Shown here one piece after another: positions 54,843 through 64,000 of a stretch of DNA of 64,000 nt. Numbering within the stretch: the stretch's first letter is position 1; every line of letters starts with the position of its first letter. The stretch covers positions 248,001 to 312,000 of the forward strand of contig JAGMWG010000016.1 of NCBI GenBank assembly GCA_020744225.1, given 5' to 3'. The position numbers were made by a program, and so were the translations under genes. The notes under the pieces were generated by a model. That model saw nothing but the letters and a program-made list of their open reading frames with translations, ran no database searches and was not told where the DNA came from. Origin of the DNA: Paraphoma chrysanthemicola (taxonomy: Eukaryota; Ascomycota; Dothideomycetes; Pleosporales; Phaeosphaeriaceae).

Positions 54843-56707
54843 TTATTCATCATCAAACTCGTCATCGCCCTTGAGTCCATCACCCTCGTCGTCCTCGGCG
54901 TCAGGGAGACCCTTCTTGAGGAACCGTACCTCCCTCGGCTTGCGCTGCATCCACAGCTCATTCGGAAGCCAAGTGAAGAAGCTACACATGGTTTCATGGA
55001 CCTCGTCCAGGATCGTGATGCCGCCTTCGAGCTGGAGTATGATTGCATCCAGCTTCAAGCCCACGAAACACTCTTTCAGCACCATCTCATCGATCCAAAA
55101 CTCGTACTCTTGCGCCAGCGTAGCCTTATCAGGCTTGCCTTCCGGGTACTTGTCCTTGGGAAGGTCCCACTCATCGCAGTCATCAGCATGCCAAGTCTTG
55201 CAGATGAGCTTCCCCAGAGGTTGAAGCTGGCTAAGCTTGTGTGCAACCATCTTGCTCTGCTCTTCGTAAACGGATTTTGTCTCCTCGGTTGGTAGTTCGA
55301 TGTGGACGACTTCAAGGCCCGTGGGAATACGTTCGAGAATTTTGATGGTCTGGCTTCCAAGAATCACACACTGCTCGTCTGAGCCCATGACAGCAACCCC
55401 AGTCATGAACTTGATCTTGGCTTCTTCGTCTCGAACGCCTGTCTCTCCCATCTCGATACCCGCAGCCTTGACTTCTTCAACCCAGGACTTGTTCCCGGTG
55501 TACGTGCCAGCATGTGCACCACCGATAACCACGCTTGCGGATTTGTTGAAGTCTCCGGGAAGCGCGAGGCCAGCTGCACTGACCCTGGCTAATTCCTTCT
55601 CGGCAATATCGCAAGTCTTCAGAGCAGCCTCTAGCTGCTCATCGTACTCAGGGCATACGTTGTGGTAGCGGAGGTAGTTGTAGAATGAACGGAGAACCTG
55701 GCTGGCATTTTTGATCTTTTCTGGCGCATAACCTTGGTTAGTTGGATGCCACGACGACCTATTGGGCTTAGTAAGGATCGAGACAGGGCATTCATTTGAC
55801 TTACAAGAATGCTTTGGCAACGCCGTCGAAGTCCACAACCCAGTACCTCTCATTCCCACATTCGAAAGGAACATGATGAACTGCGGTGGCTCGAGCAATC
55901 TCCTCTGCGTCCATCTCTTTTATCTCCTGCTGAGACAGACCTTGATACATCCGCGGACCTGACTCTACACCTCCGAAGCGCATAAGCTTGTTGAAAACAA
56001 GGGCATAGTCCTGATGCATGCGCCGCTTCTGCTTGAAGCGCTGAATGGCCACTTCTATGCGGTCCACGAAGTCTTTCTCAGGATCGTACATCGCTGCTTC
56101 CTCAGTGGCCTCCTGGGGTGTCACTGGAGGTTCGACGTAAGTGCTCTCGAACCCAGTCGGCTTCAGCATGTTCTTGCTCGTTCCTGTAGGATATTCGGCC
56201 TTCTTCTGAGGGAGCTGAGGTACAGGATAGACGGCAGGCTTTCGCGCGCGACCGCTGGGGACTTTTATATCATCGAAGAAAGTCGGATCCAAAGCGCAGG
56301 GTCCCTGGAGTGGGATCTTACGCTTGATGGTCTTGCCGTCGGCGGAGACTTCCAGAAAGGCACTCTTTCGCAGGGCTGCAACGACGAGTTCCTTTGGCTT
56401 GTAGCTCCTCATTTTCTTGAAACCGCAGATGCGACTGATGGAGACAGGTGAGTTCTCGCGGCCATTGCAACACTGGAGAAGGTGCAGATCTGTAACAAGG
56501 TTCTCGTCTGAGAAGTAGAACTCCACCTAGGTCTGTCAGCGAAGCAAAGCAACCACGTCCAGAATATTGGCCTACTTGGCGGCGAATGACATCGCCCTCG
56601 GGATGGTCTACATCGTCTGCTTGGGATGGTGTAGTGTTGGCCACACCGTTTGTTGCGTCACCTACTGTCAGTGCATCAGTCACCTGTTGTGTGTCCGTGG
56701 TGGCCAT
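54843..56707 (-). CDS. ARB1: Arb1-type Argonaute-binding protein with N-terminal La motif
   Basis: Three exons: 56707-56576, 56526-55805 and 55758-54843, all phase-matched, giving 589 residues. After a short acidic N-terminus, residues about 42-125 form an HTH La-type RNA-binding domain (RRQVEFYFSDENLVTDLHLL, FKKMRSYKPKELVVAALRKSAFLEV). The rest is the Arb1 domain: FGGVESGPRMYQGLSQQEI, WVVDFDGVAKAFLSSWHP, QVLRSFYNYLRYHNVCPEY, and LALPGDFNKSASVVIGGAHAGTY. In fission yeast Arb1 is part of the ARC complex, which holds Ago1 with duplex siRNA and is needed for heterochromatin. The C-terminus is acidic. La and Arb1 modules share one exon, so the fusion is not a splicing artefact. Role in RNA silencing here is inferred from the Arb1 family. 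Confidence 0.85.
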
Positions 56708-57372
56708 GTTGGTAATTAGTCCTAGGGTGATACTCTTAGAGTCCGCCTTGGGGGTTGAGTTTGCAGGAGGAAAGGAAAGCAGGCTGGACTATATGCGCGA
56801 GGTATCGATTGTAGCTTGGGCGCGCAGTCTCGTAGGCAAACGGAGGCTGTCCACTGCTAGGATCACAGGTGAGGTTGAGATGCGGTGTGAAGACGGCAGT
56901 CGCGCCCTCACATGATGCAATGCCGTCTTTTGACTCTGACGCCTACCGCTCCATTTACAACGCAAGTACTGCATCGCCATGTATCTTCCGATCCGAGAAG
57001 AAGGGTTGATATCAAGCGTGTTGGACCATGGAAGGTTAGTAGCAAAGATGCACAACATGTCTGTCCGATGAGGCCAATTGAAATTTTCCTTCGCGAAACG
57101 CTGAAGATCAATTGGTTCAAGGCATGTTCTGTCGTGTAGGACACCAGAATTAGCATGTGCTGGTATTCAACCATGTGCACGATTCGTCACTTCCTCCGCA
57201 TCTGCCGCAACTGACTCTTGCCATGGACCCTGGTGCTGGGGCTGACGCGGGGCCGCTCAGCTTCCCGTCCAGCTCACCAGTCTTCTCTTCCAACACCAGC
57301 CACAGTCGCACACACACACACAGCCAAGTAGAGCTTCAGGCTAAAGGCCCGACTTTTCTCCCGCGCTGCAAC
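56708..57372. other. Divergent promoter region, ARB1 / inositol polyphosphate multikinase
   Basis: 665 bases between outward-facing starts. A (CA)7 microsatellite lies at 57309-57322, in the probable 5' UTR of the kinase. The kinase frame is open upstream to an ATG at 57223 but the extra residues are low-complexity. Confidence 0.5.
57309..57322. repeat. (CA)7 microsatellite
   Basis: Seven CA dinucleotides lie about 50 bases upstream of the kinase ATG, in the probable 5' UTR. Short and probably polymorphic. Confidence 0.7.
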
Positions 57373-58455
57373 ATGGCCACCAAAACATTCGACCCCTCCA
57401 AGCTCCAAAGCTTCGGCAATGCCGCTGCCGGCCAGTAAGTAAACAGTGAGGCCTAGGAGCTTATCCTCAGCTTGATCGCAGACATTGACTGTACCAGTGA
57501 CGGCGTTCTCAGCGACGAAAGCGGTGCCGTAGTCGTCAAGCCATGCACACCCGCCGAGATCGTCTTTTACGAGTCTGTAACGACATCGCATCCTGACCTC
57601 GTCCCCTACCTACCAACGTACATGGGCCAGCTATCGCTATCCGCCGACGAAACTGCGGTGACAGCTGTAGAGAGCGGCACAATACAAACAGCCGACGGTA
57701 GCGTCGAGCGGCTGCATGGCAAGAAGCTGTCTACCGAGCTACACATCGTGCTCGAGAACATCACAAGTGGCTTCAAGAAACCAAACGTGCTGGACCTCAA
57801 GCTTGGCGCACAGCTATGGGACGAGGCGTCAAAGCCGGATAAGCGAGCGAGACTGGACAAAGTCAGTGCAGAGACAACGAGTGGGAGTCTGGGCTTCCGG
57901 ATAGCGGGCATGCGCACATACAAGGGCGATACGCTGCCTGATCTTTCGGAAGATTTGAAGGAGTTTGTCGAGCTGGACAAAGACGGCGGATACTGGGTCT
58001 ACAACAAAATGTACGGGCGCAAGTTCAACGCATCCGATGTTGACGAGGGATTTGTGTCGTACATCTTCCCTGGTTCAAAGTCACAAGCCGAGCTGGAACG
58101 AGCGAGGGAAGTTCTGGCCTTCTTCTTGGGCGAGGTCAAAGATATCGTAGAAGTTTTTGAGAAGAAGGAGAGCCGCATGTACAGTGCGAGTATATTGCTC
58201 GTATACGAAGGCGACGTGGAGGAATATGCGAAGACGAAGCAGACGCTACGGTCCGCACAACCCGAAGAAGAGGATGAAGACGAGGACAATCTGCCGAAGC
58301 TGGCGGCAGTCAAGATGATTGACTTTGCACACGCGACATGGCAGCCGGGCCAGGGACCTGACGAGAACGCGCTGCGGGGTATGAGGAGCACAGCCAAGAT
58401 ATTGAAGCAGCTTCTGGATCAAACGGAGAAAGAAGTAGATGCTGCTGAGGAGTAA
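57373..58455 (+). CDS. ARG82: Inositol polyphosphate multikinase (IPK2/Arg82)
   Basis: Two exons, 57373-57434 and 57498-58455, give 339 residues. The splice restores AAAGHDGVLSDESGAVVVKP, the conserved start of the kinase fold. The family signature PxxxDxKxG is present as PNVLDLKLG (116-124), followed by SLGFRIAGMRTY and a C-terminal metal-binding IDFAHA. An acidic run (EEEDEDEDN) lies just before it, as in other Arg82 proteins. The enzyme phosphorylates IP3 to IP4 and IP5; in yeast the protein also takes part in arginine gene control with Mcm1. The ATG at 57373 was chosen over 57223 because the extra upstream residues are low-complexity. Confidence 0.94.
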
Positions 58456-58714
58456 AGTAGAAATGTGTCATTCTTCCAATCAGCCTTAAGAAATACAAGA
58501 CAGATTAGAGAATAGATCAAATATACCCAATTAACCACAAACAACCTTGAGGTCAAGCGTTCGTACACCCGTCTTCCCCAAATTTTGCCACACGTTGTTT
58601 CCCTGACTTCATCTGACACCCCGGAATTTCTTCTCTTCCTTTCCTTCCTCCATTCGCACTCTTCACAGACACTTCCTCCATCCACATCCCCGTCTCCTCC
58701 AGCGCAGTCAGGTC

Positions 58715-60351
58715 CTACCCAACCAAACCCGGCACATCCTCCGGCCAACTACCAAGCACCATCGCATTTGTCGGAATCATGCCTGGTTGCGGACTCAGCA
58801 GTCTAACCTTCTTCTTCACGTCGTCGACATCGGCAACGTAAATGTATGCCTTGACACTAGAATCACGAATAACTTCTTGACTATCTATCGGCGCAGCAGT
58901 CGTGATCGCCAAGAGCGAGTTCTGCAACGCGGCGTACGCAGTGGTTTCGAGGCGAGTGTAAATGGTGGCGAGCGAGGTAGATGTCGGATCATTTTCGTCG
59001 TAGTCGCCAGAGCGGTAGGCAGATGAGTCGTTGTTGGCTTAGGGTTCAAAATCAGATTTGTATATAACCGAGAGTGTTTTGAAGGACTATATACCTTCGA
59101 TGATTTGGAAGACATGCAAGTCGCCAAAGTCACATGTCTGACTACTTGGTGCGAGGGTGTTTTCGCCGTGGCCGAAGAAGTACTCGCGGACTTGTGCGTG
59201 TCGGAGCGCTTTCATGTAGTCTTCTGAACGGTCGACGCAGCCGCCGGACTTGTCGAGGCGAATGACGTTGACTGCTTCGGAGGGATCGCGGTTGGCGAAT
59301 TTGCGGGCGAGGTCTGAGTACAGGCGTTCGGATCCGATGGTGATTAGAACATTGACTGTTGGATTGTTAGCGAGGTTTAGTAAAGTACAACAAAAGAGCC
59401 TAAGATTTCATTGATATTGCTGCCAGTGTTGTTGCTCGATCGGCAAATATGTCGAGGTATTAGGTCGGATTGTGACCGTGGGCAGGAGAGAGCAGCAGAA
59501 TTCAAGACATCACACGCACCAGAAAACTCGGAAACAATATGCTCTATGTTCTCGTAGACGCCATTCTTCCCTTGGCTGATGGCGCCTGGGCTATCAATAA
59601 TGAAGCCAGCCTGCTTGCTGAGTTGATCCTCCTCCAAGCGACTTGTGACCGCCAGTGCCATGCGTGTCACTAGCGGCTTGAACACTTTGCCCTCCTCGGG
59701 ATCCTTCAGACCGTAGTGATACACCAAAGGCATCTTCACTGGTATCGGGCTCGGTCCAGAGATCGGACTGCTGCCCCAGCCTTCCTCGATGTCTACTATT
59801 GACGAGTATGCGGCTGCCGAAAAGGAGCCCGGCACGCTGAGCATGCCCTGTCTTGGATCGAAGTTGACGACCATGGGCTGTCTGCTAGTTTTCGCCGCAT
59901 ATGCCGTCATGATCTTCACCAGCGATGTTTTGCCGGAGTTCTCGGGGCCTACGACGAGCACCCGAGGACCCATCTCTGCGCTGCCGCTGGCGACACTTTT
60001 GTCTCGCAGCAATTCCAGCGCAAAGTGCAAGTTCGCACAGCTCATCATTGGTGTTTCTTCGGCGACATAGTCTGACTCGACCTCACCGCCAATTTCTAGC
60101 TTGCAGCCGTGCCATGTGAATACTGCGCCTTTTGTGCCTTGGAAGCTGTACGTTGTGGAAGGTGCAAGCTCTGTGCCAAAGAACTCAGCCGTGCCAGACT
60201 GCAGCTTGATGGTCAGGGTGCGTGAGAAGCTTACTTCAAAGCGGTACTCTGTGTTTGCGGCGAGCTCTTGTGAGCGTGTGACAGTGGACGCAGGCGCGTT
60301 CAGTGGTTCGACAGGCTGTGAAGCCAAGTTGAGGCCAGGCAGAGCGATCAT
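58715..60351 (-). CDS. CLP1: mRNA cleavage and polyadenylation factor Clp1
   Basis: Three exons: 60351-59520, 59355-59095 and 59037-58715, giving 471 residues. Domains in order: an N-terminal beta-sandwich (NTEYRFEVSFSRTLTIKL, FFGTELAP, FTWHGCKLEI), the P-loop ATPase core with GPENSGKTSLVK (P-loop 135-142), MVVNFDPRQGML, GFIIDSPGAI and HIVSEFS|VNVLITIGSERLYSD across intron 1. A C-terminal domain ends ATNAMVLGSWPEDVPG-like. Clp1 bridges CF IA (Pcf11) in 3'-end processing; the yeast protein binds ATP but is inactive as a kinase. Intron 1 has a GTGCGT donor, as in MCM6. The gene is convergent with ARG82 and divergent from the GH125 gene. Confidence 0.95.
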
Positions 60352-60969
60352 GGTGGTCGCAGTCAAACCGCAGACTGGGAAGGGATAGGTTCAGATTCCT
60401 GCAGAACTCGGGGCGCAAGTAGCCGTGCGATTGGAAGAGGGCGAGGTAAGCGTGAGGTGCGGAGGCACGTTCAATGCTGCAGGCAGGGTGATAATCCAAG
60501 CGTTGTTGGATGTAACTCTCTACACTTTGATATGTTAGCGATCCCGCCACAGATAAACCCTGCGTGTATCGTAAAGTGGTGCTGCTGTGAATAAGAACAA
60601 GATCCCCCGACACCCTTTCTCGAGGGAAGAAAGAGCGATGGTGAGCTGACGCACTGGCCACTTTCGGCCGCAACGCTCGCCCATTGGTGGGGCTGCGGGG
60701 TGCTTCCTTCCTCGAGGTGGAAGCCACCTTGTCAGAGCAATCTCACTTCAAAAGCATACACGCTTTCTTCAGTCAACCTTGCATAAGAGAAGCGGCTGTC
60801 TCACGTGCTGATTGGTTCTTCCAAGTCATGCTAGTCCTGCCTTGCTGAGCTCTTTCTGTTTGGCGCTCCGCTCATTCCTTGCATTCGAATTTGACCTGCG
60901 CGTGGCTGCGACGTTTCGATAACCTCTCCGCAGCGGTCTCTCGACCAAGAGTTGGAGTTTGCAGCGATC
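60352..60969. other. Divergent promoter region, CLP1 / GH125 gene
   Basis: 618 bases between outward-facing starts. It carries CACGTG at 60802-60807 with an inverted CCAAT box four bases on. Confidence 0.55.
60802..60815. promoter_or_regulatory. E-box plus inverted CCAAT box
   Basis: CACGTG (60802-60807) and ATTGG (60811-60815) are almost adjacent, 155-170 bases upstream of the GH125 ATG. CCAAT is bound by the HAP/CBC complex, CACGTG by bHLH factors. Joint function is inferred only. Confidence 0.4.
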
Positions 60970-62664
60970 ATGAAGATTGAATTTATTTCGTCCATTGTTG
61001 GGGCACTGGTGTCCTTACCTCATGTTTCGGCTGGCCTGAACAATGCTGGAGATCAGGAACCTCTCAGACCGGCCATTGACCCGCTCAAGTACAAAGCAGC
61101 ATGTCCCGACTACAAGAACTATGCGATGCGACAACAGTACGATGGTTCCTTTGGTAGCTTGCACAGTCATAACTAACCGAGTCTAAGCGCACCATACAGT
61201 GAAGGTCCTCTGGAGCTTCCGTTCCAAAGGCCTTCCAAGTACTGCCGAACATTCGAGTCTCCACTTGTTGAGAAGGTGATAGAATATATGAACGAGAAAT
61301 TAGTGGACAAGGACCTTGCACGCCTGTTCGAAAATGCATTTCCAAACACGTTGGACACTACCGTTCGATGGCACGTCGACGATACGGCTAAGCATAAGTC
61401 CTCCAAGCGAAGTTGGAGCGCCGCTAGTTGGAAAGGACCGCAGAGCTTCATCGTCACCGGTGACATCAACGCCGAATGGTTGCGAGACTCCACGAACCAG
61501 CTTGCGCAATACCAGCTTCTGGCAAAGAAAGACAAGGAGATACATCAACTGATCCTCGGTGCCATCAACACGCAGGCCGAGTACGTCATCGGCTCTCCGT
61601 ATTGCAACGCATTTCAACCTCCACCGCCTAGCGGATTGAACCCTACGTTTCAAGGCGACGGCGATAATGTGCATCCAGTGTACGAGCAGTCGTTCGTCTT
61701 CGAATGCAAGTACGAGCTAGATTCACTCGCACATTTCCTCTCACTCTCGAACCAATTCTACAATCACACTGGTTCGACTGAATTTCTCAACAGTCGATGG
61801 TTGCTGGCCTTGGACACTCTTCTTGAGGTGCTCACCGAACAGTCCAAGGGGACTTTCGACGACAATTCTGGCGCCTACCAAGGCAATGAATACAGGTTCC
61901 AGCGCCAGACCAGTATTGGAACAGAGACCCTCGGACTGAGTGGAGTTGGCAATCCTCTTGCCAGCGGCACCGGCCTCGTACGCAGTGCCTTCCGACCTAG
62001 TGATGACGCGACTATTCTTGGTTTCTTCATTCCGGCCAACGCCATGATCTCCGTCGAGTTGAAACGCACGGCCCAAATGCTTGCAAAGTCCAACAAGAAG
62101 AATATCGCCAAGTCAGTCCATAAATGGGGCGCGACTATCGAGAAGGGAGTCTGGGAGCACGGCGTTGTGACACACAAGAAGTACGGCGAAGTCTTTGCCT
62201 TCGAAGTCGACGGCTACGGCTCACACATCCTCATGGACGATGCCAACCTCCCGTCGCTCCTTGCCCTGCCGCTCCTCGGCTTCACGGACGCAAAGAACAA
62301 AATCTACCAGAATACGCGCCGCATGATCCTTGAAAAGGCGGGAAACCCCTACTACCTAGTAGGAGACGACTTCAACGGTATCGGCGGACCACACGTCGGC
62401 TTGACGAGCGCGTGGCCCATGAGCGTGCTCGTTCAGGCCATGACGAGCGACGACGATGAGGAAATTATGAAGTGTCTTCTTGCGGTGAAGAATGTGAGCA
62501 GGAACGGACTGATACACGAAAGTGTGAATGTAGATTACGCGAAGACGTACACAAGGAGCTGGTTCGCCTGGGCCAACTCTGTGTTTGCGCAGACAATATT
62601 GGACCTGGCGCAGCGAAAGCCACATTTGTTGTTCGGCAAAGGTGCGGAGGCGTATACGCTGTGA
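60970..62664 (+). CDS. Secreted exo-alpha-1,6-mannosidase (glycoside hydrolase family 125)
   Basis: Two exons, 60970-61136 and 61188-62664, give 547 residues. The start is a signal peptide (MKIEFISSIVGALVSLPHVSAG). The splice, with a CTAAC branch site, restores RQHAPYSEGPLELPFQRPS, a conserved GH125 segment. Further hallmarks are FIVTGDINAEWLRDSTNQLAQY, YEQSFVFECKYELDSLAHFL, SAFRPSDDATILGFFIPANAM and ESVNVDYAKTYTRSWFAWANSVFAQTILDL. The catalytic pair (Asp and Glu in GH125) probably lies in the WLRDS and FRPSDDA or related loops. It trims non-reducing alpha-1,6-mannose from fungal glycans. Predicted N-glycosylation sites occur, for example NHTGS. Secreted or secretory-pathway location is inferred from the signal. 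Confidence 0.94.
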
Positions 62665-63196
62665 TTAGGCATATTCCCCACATAGAATTGCCAGGGGATT
62701 GGTTGGTCAGTAGCTCATCAGATAGACAATGCATTATAGACATCTTAAATGAAGTAACTCTCGTACATTCTATTCCACTCTTCTCGTTTCCATCCCCATA
62801 TCTAGCATTACAAGCGACCACTCAACACCAGGTCTATAGAACCAAAGTCCCCTCTACCAACCAACCAAACCATCCTACACATATCCCTCTCCTCAGTCTT
62901 CCAAGTAGTTGCTGCACGCAATGTGCGTCTTCGCCATGTGTGTGCCGCTGCTAAAAAAACGTGGGTATAATAGAACGAAAGAACAAAACGAGCCTGGAAA
63001 TTAAAACAGGTGTACAAGAGGAATTAAAGATGTAACAATGTCGTCGGGGTAGAAGATTTCAAACGGGGTATTTCGTGCGGTCATCGGTCCTCGCTCGCTC
63101 GCTCATGCGCGTCAAGAAGGAAAAAGAAGTTTCGCGTCGCTCAATCCAACACTCGTTAAACGTGTACAAGTCAATCATTGTCGTTTCGCGCGGCTT
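62665..63196. other. Convergent 3' intergenic region, GH125 gene / alpha-beta hydrolase
   Basis: 532 bases between two stop codons. An A+T-rich part near 62940-63040 may hold polyadenylation signals. No gene seen. Confidence 0.5.
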
Positions 63197-64000
63197 TCAA
63201 CGGGTGCTCAATCTCAGGTCGTCTCGCGATATCGTGCTACGCAGTCGTTCGGCCGTTCGCTTCCTCGATAGGGATCTGTGGTCGCCTTTGCCTTGTACGA
63301 CGGCGGTCCAGTCTTCCCAGTCACTCGCCATCTCCATGAGCACGTTGCCCATGACTTGGGCGCTGGCCATGAGTCCGTGTTGTTCGCCCTCGAGGATTCG
63401 AACTTCACATTTGCGCATTAGCTTGCCGAGCCAGCGGACGTTGTCAACTGGGACACGCGAGTCTTTGCTGCCGTGGTGGATGACGACGGGGCGGTTGATG
63501 TCTTCGTAGCGGAAACCGATGGTTTGCTTCGTCTCAAGGCACACAATGAGGTCGGTGGCGGGGTTGGCGTTGGTGGTTGCTCGATCCCAGATTGCGAAAG
63601 TGAGGCGTTCGTCAAAAGCGTGTTGGCGTTCACGTTCGGCTTTGGTGAGCTCTTCCTTCATCCGCTGCTGATTCTCATAATTGGGATCGGATGGGCTCGT
63701 TGCAGAAAGAGTCAGGGAGCTCGCGTTCGGAATAACTTGGTCCATCAACATCATCGACTCGCGGCGGTTTTCCTTCAATGAAGGTCGAGGCGCCGCAGAT
63801 ACTGGTTGTGGGTGGATGCTCTTCCGTCGTGTCTTGGGCGAATTCTTTGGTCCCGATCGCTGTAAGCTCGCGCTCGTGGCGCTGAGGAAGGTGGAGTTGG
63901 CGACCTTGAGCAACGAGGGCGGTAGAGCACGTAGAAACCGTTGCGACCGAGGCAGCTGCTGTGTTGGCGGAGAGTCTTGACTTATGCCGATTGGTGCCAT
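63197..64000 (-). CDS. Alpha/beta hydrolase, C-terminal part (runs off the window)
   Basis: A minus-strand frame of at least 267 residues reaches the window edge. A Met codon falls exactly at 64000-63998, but the residues after it (FLRALPPSLLKVANSTF) look like the cap region of a hydrolase, not a protein start. The N-terminal half with the nucleophile Ser should lie beyond the edge. The C-terminal third has the expected acid and His loops: RPVVIHHGSKDSRVPVDNVRWLGKLM (Asp) and VRILEGEQHGLMA (His). Substrate is unknown. The final ~30 residues are basic and extend past the usual fold. Confidence 0.75.
   Translation of the reverse strand: MAPIGISQDSPPTQQLPRSQRFLRALPPSLLKVANSTFLSATSASLQRSGPKNSPKTRRKSIHPQPVSAAPRPSLKENRRESMMLMDQVIPNASSLTLSATSPSDPNYENQQRMKEELTKAERERQHAFDERLTFAIWDRATTNANPATDLIVCLETKQTIGFRYEDINRPVVIHHGSKDSRVPVDNVRWLGKLMRKCEVRILEGEQHGLMASAQVMGNVLMEMASDWEDWTAVVQGKGDHRSLSRKRTAERLRSTISRDDLRLSTR

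Noticed and set aside
63393..63405. tRNA B-box-like GTTCGAATCC on the minus strand
   Set aside because: It lies in the coding frame of the alpha/beta hydrolase, and no A-box or cloverleaf can be made around it.

Overview
This 64 kb window is nuclear DNA of a filamentous ascomycete (Pezizomycotina). The evidence is small GT-AG introns (about 48-60 bases), single-gene transcription units on both strands, intergenic gaps of 0.2-1.8 kb, and the gene content (KRE2/MNT1 family mannosyltransferase, Git3-type receptor, RTA1-type membrane protein, GH125 mannosidase, Arb1, secreted aspartic protease). Dothideomycetes seems likely from the feel of the proteins, but that is inference. No mobile element, RIP-degraded repeat, tRNA, rRNA, CRISPR array or biosynthetic cluster was seen.

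Layout. 1-4.9 kb: a partial unrecognised gene, then a secreted pepsin-type protease with a long upstream region. 4.9-14.4 kb: PAT1 (mRNA decay) divergent from a GT15 mannosyltransferase, then the splicing helicase PRP22 divergent from a small orphan ORF. 15.9-21 kb: a TauD-type dioxygenase convergent with MCM6. 21-30 kb: a SUN-domain nuclear-envelope protein, UDP-glucose 4-epimerase, an ARC1-type tRNA-binding cofactor and a ubiquitin C-terminal hydrolase. 30-38.8 kb: a Git3-family GPCR, scavenger decapping enzyme DcpS, DNA polymerase delta subunit 4 and a PPS1-type dual-specificity phosphatase. 39.5-50 kb: a soluble twin-cassette ABC protein, two poorly recognised genes and a six-exon ABCA-type full transporter. 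50.6-64 kb: RNase P subunit POP4, an RTA1-family protein, an La-motif/Arb1 protein, inositol polyphosphate multikinase, CLP1, a GH125 mannosidase and the C-terminal part of an alpha/beta hydrolase.

The genes do not form one pathway. Functional threads do recur: RNA metabolism (PAT1, PRP22, DcpS, POP4, CLP1, Arb1, ARC1), DNA replication (MCM6 and POLD4, both with ACGCGT boxes upstream), mannose/cell wall (GT15, GH125, epimerase) and nutrient signalling (GPCR, IPMK). Multi-exon models were built by hand by matching reading phase across GT...AG junctions. Exon coordinates are in the evidence fields.

The most interesting items are: the La-motif/Arb1 fusion; a possible mitochondrial-targeting N-terminal extension on the ARC1 gene; an ABC protein whose two ATP sites look strongly asymmetric; a palindromic double E-box; a diverged tandem duplication in the ABCA promoter; and a POP4 intron carrying AG|GT ratchet-like junctions. 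I found no clear-cut novel system. Most of the window is conserved housekeeping gene space.
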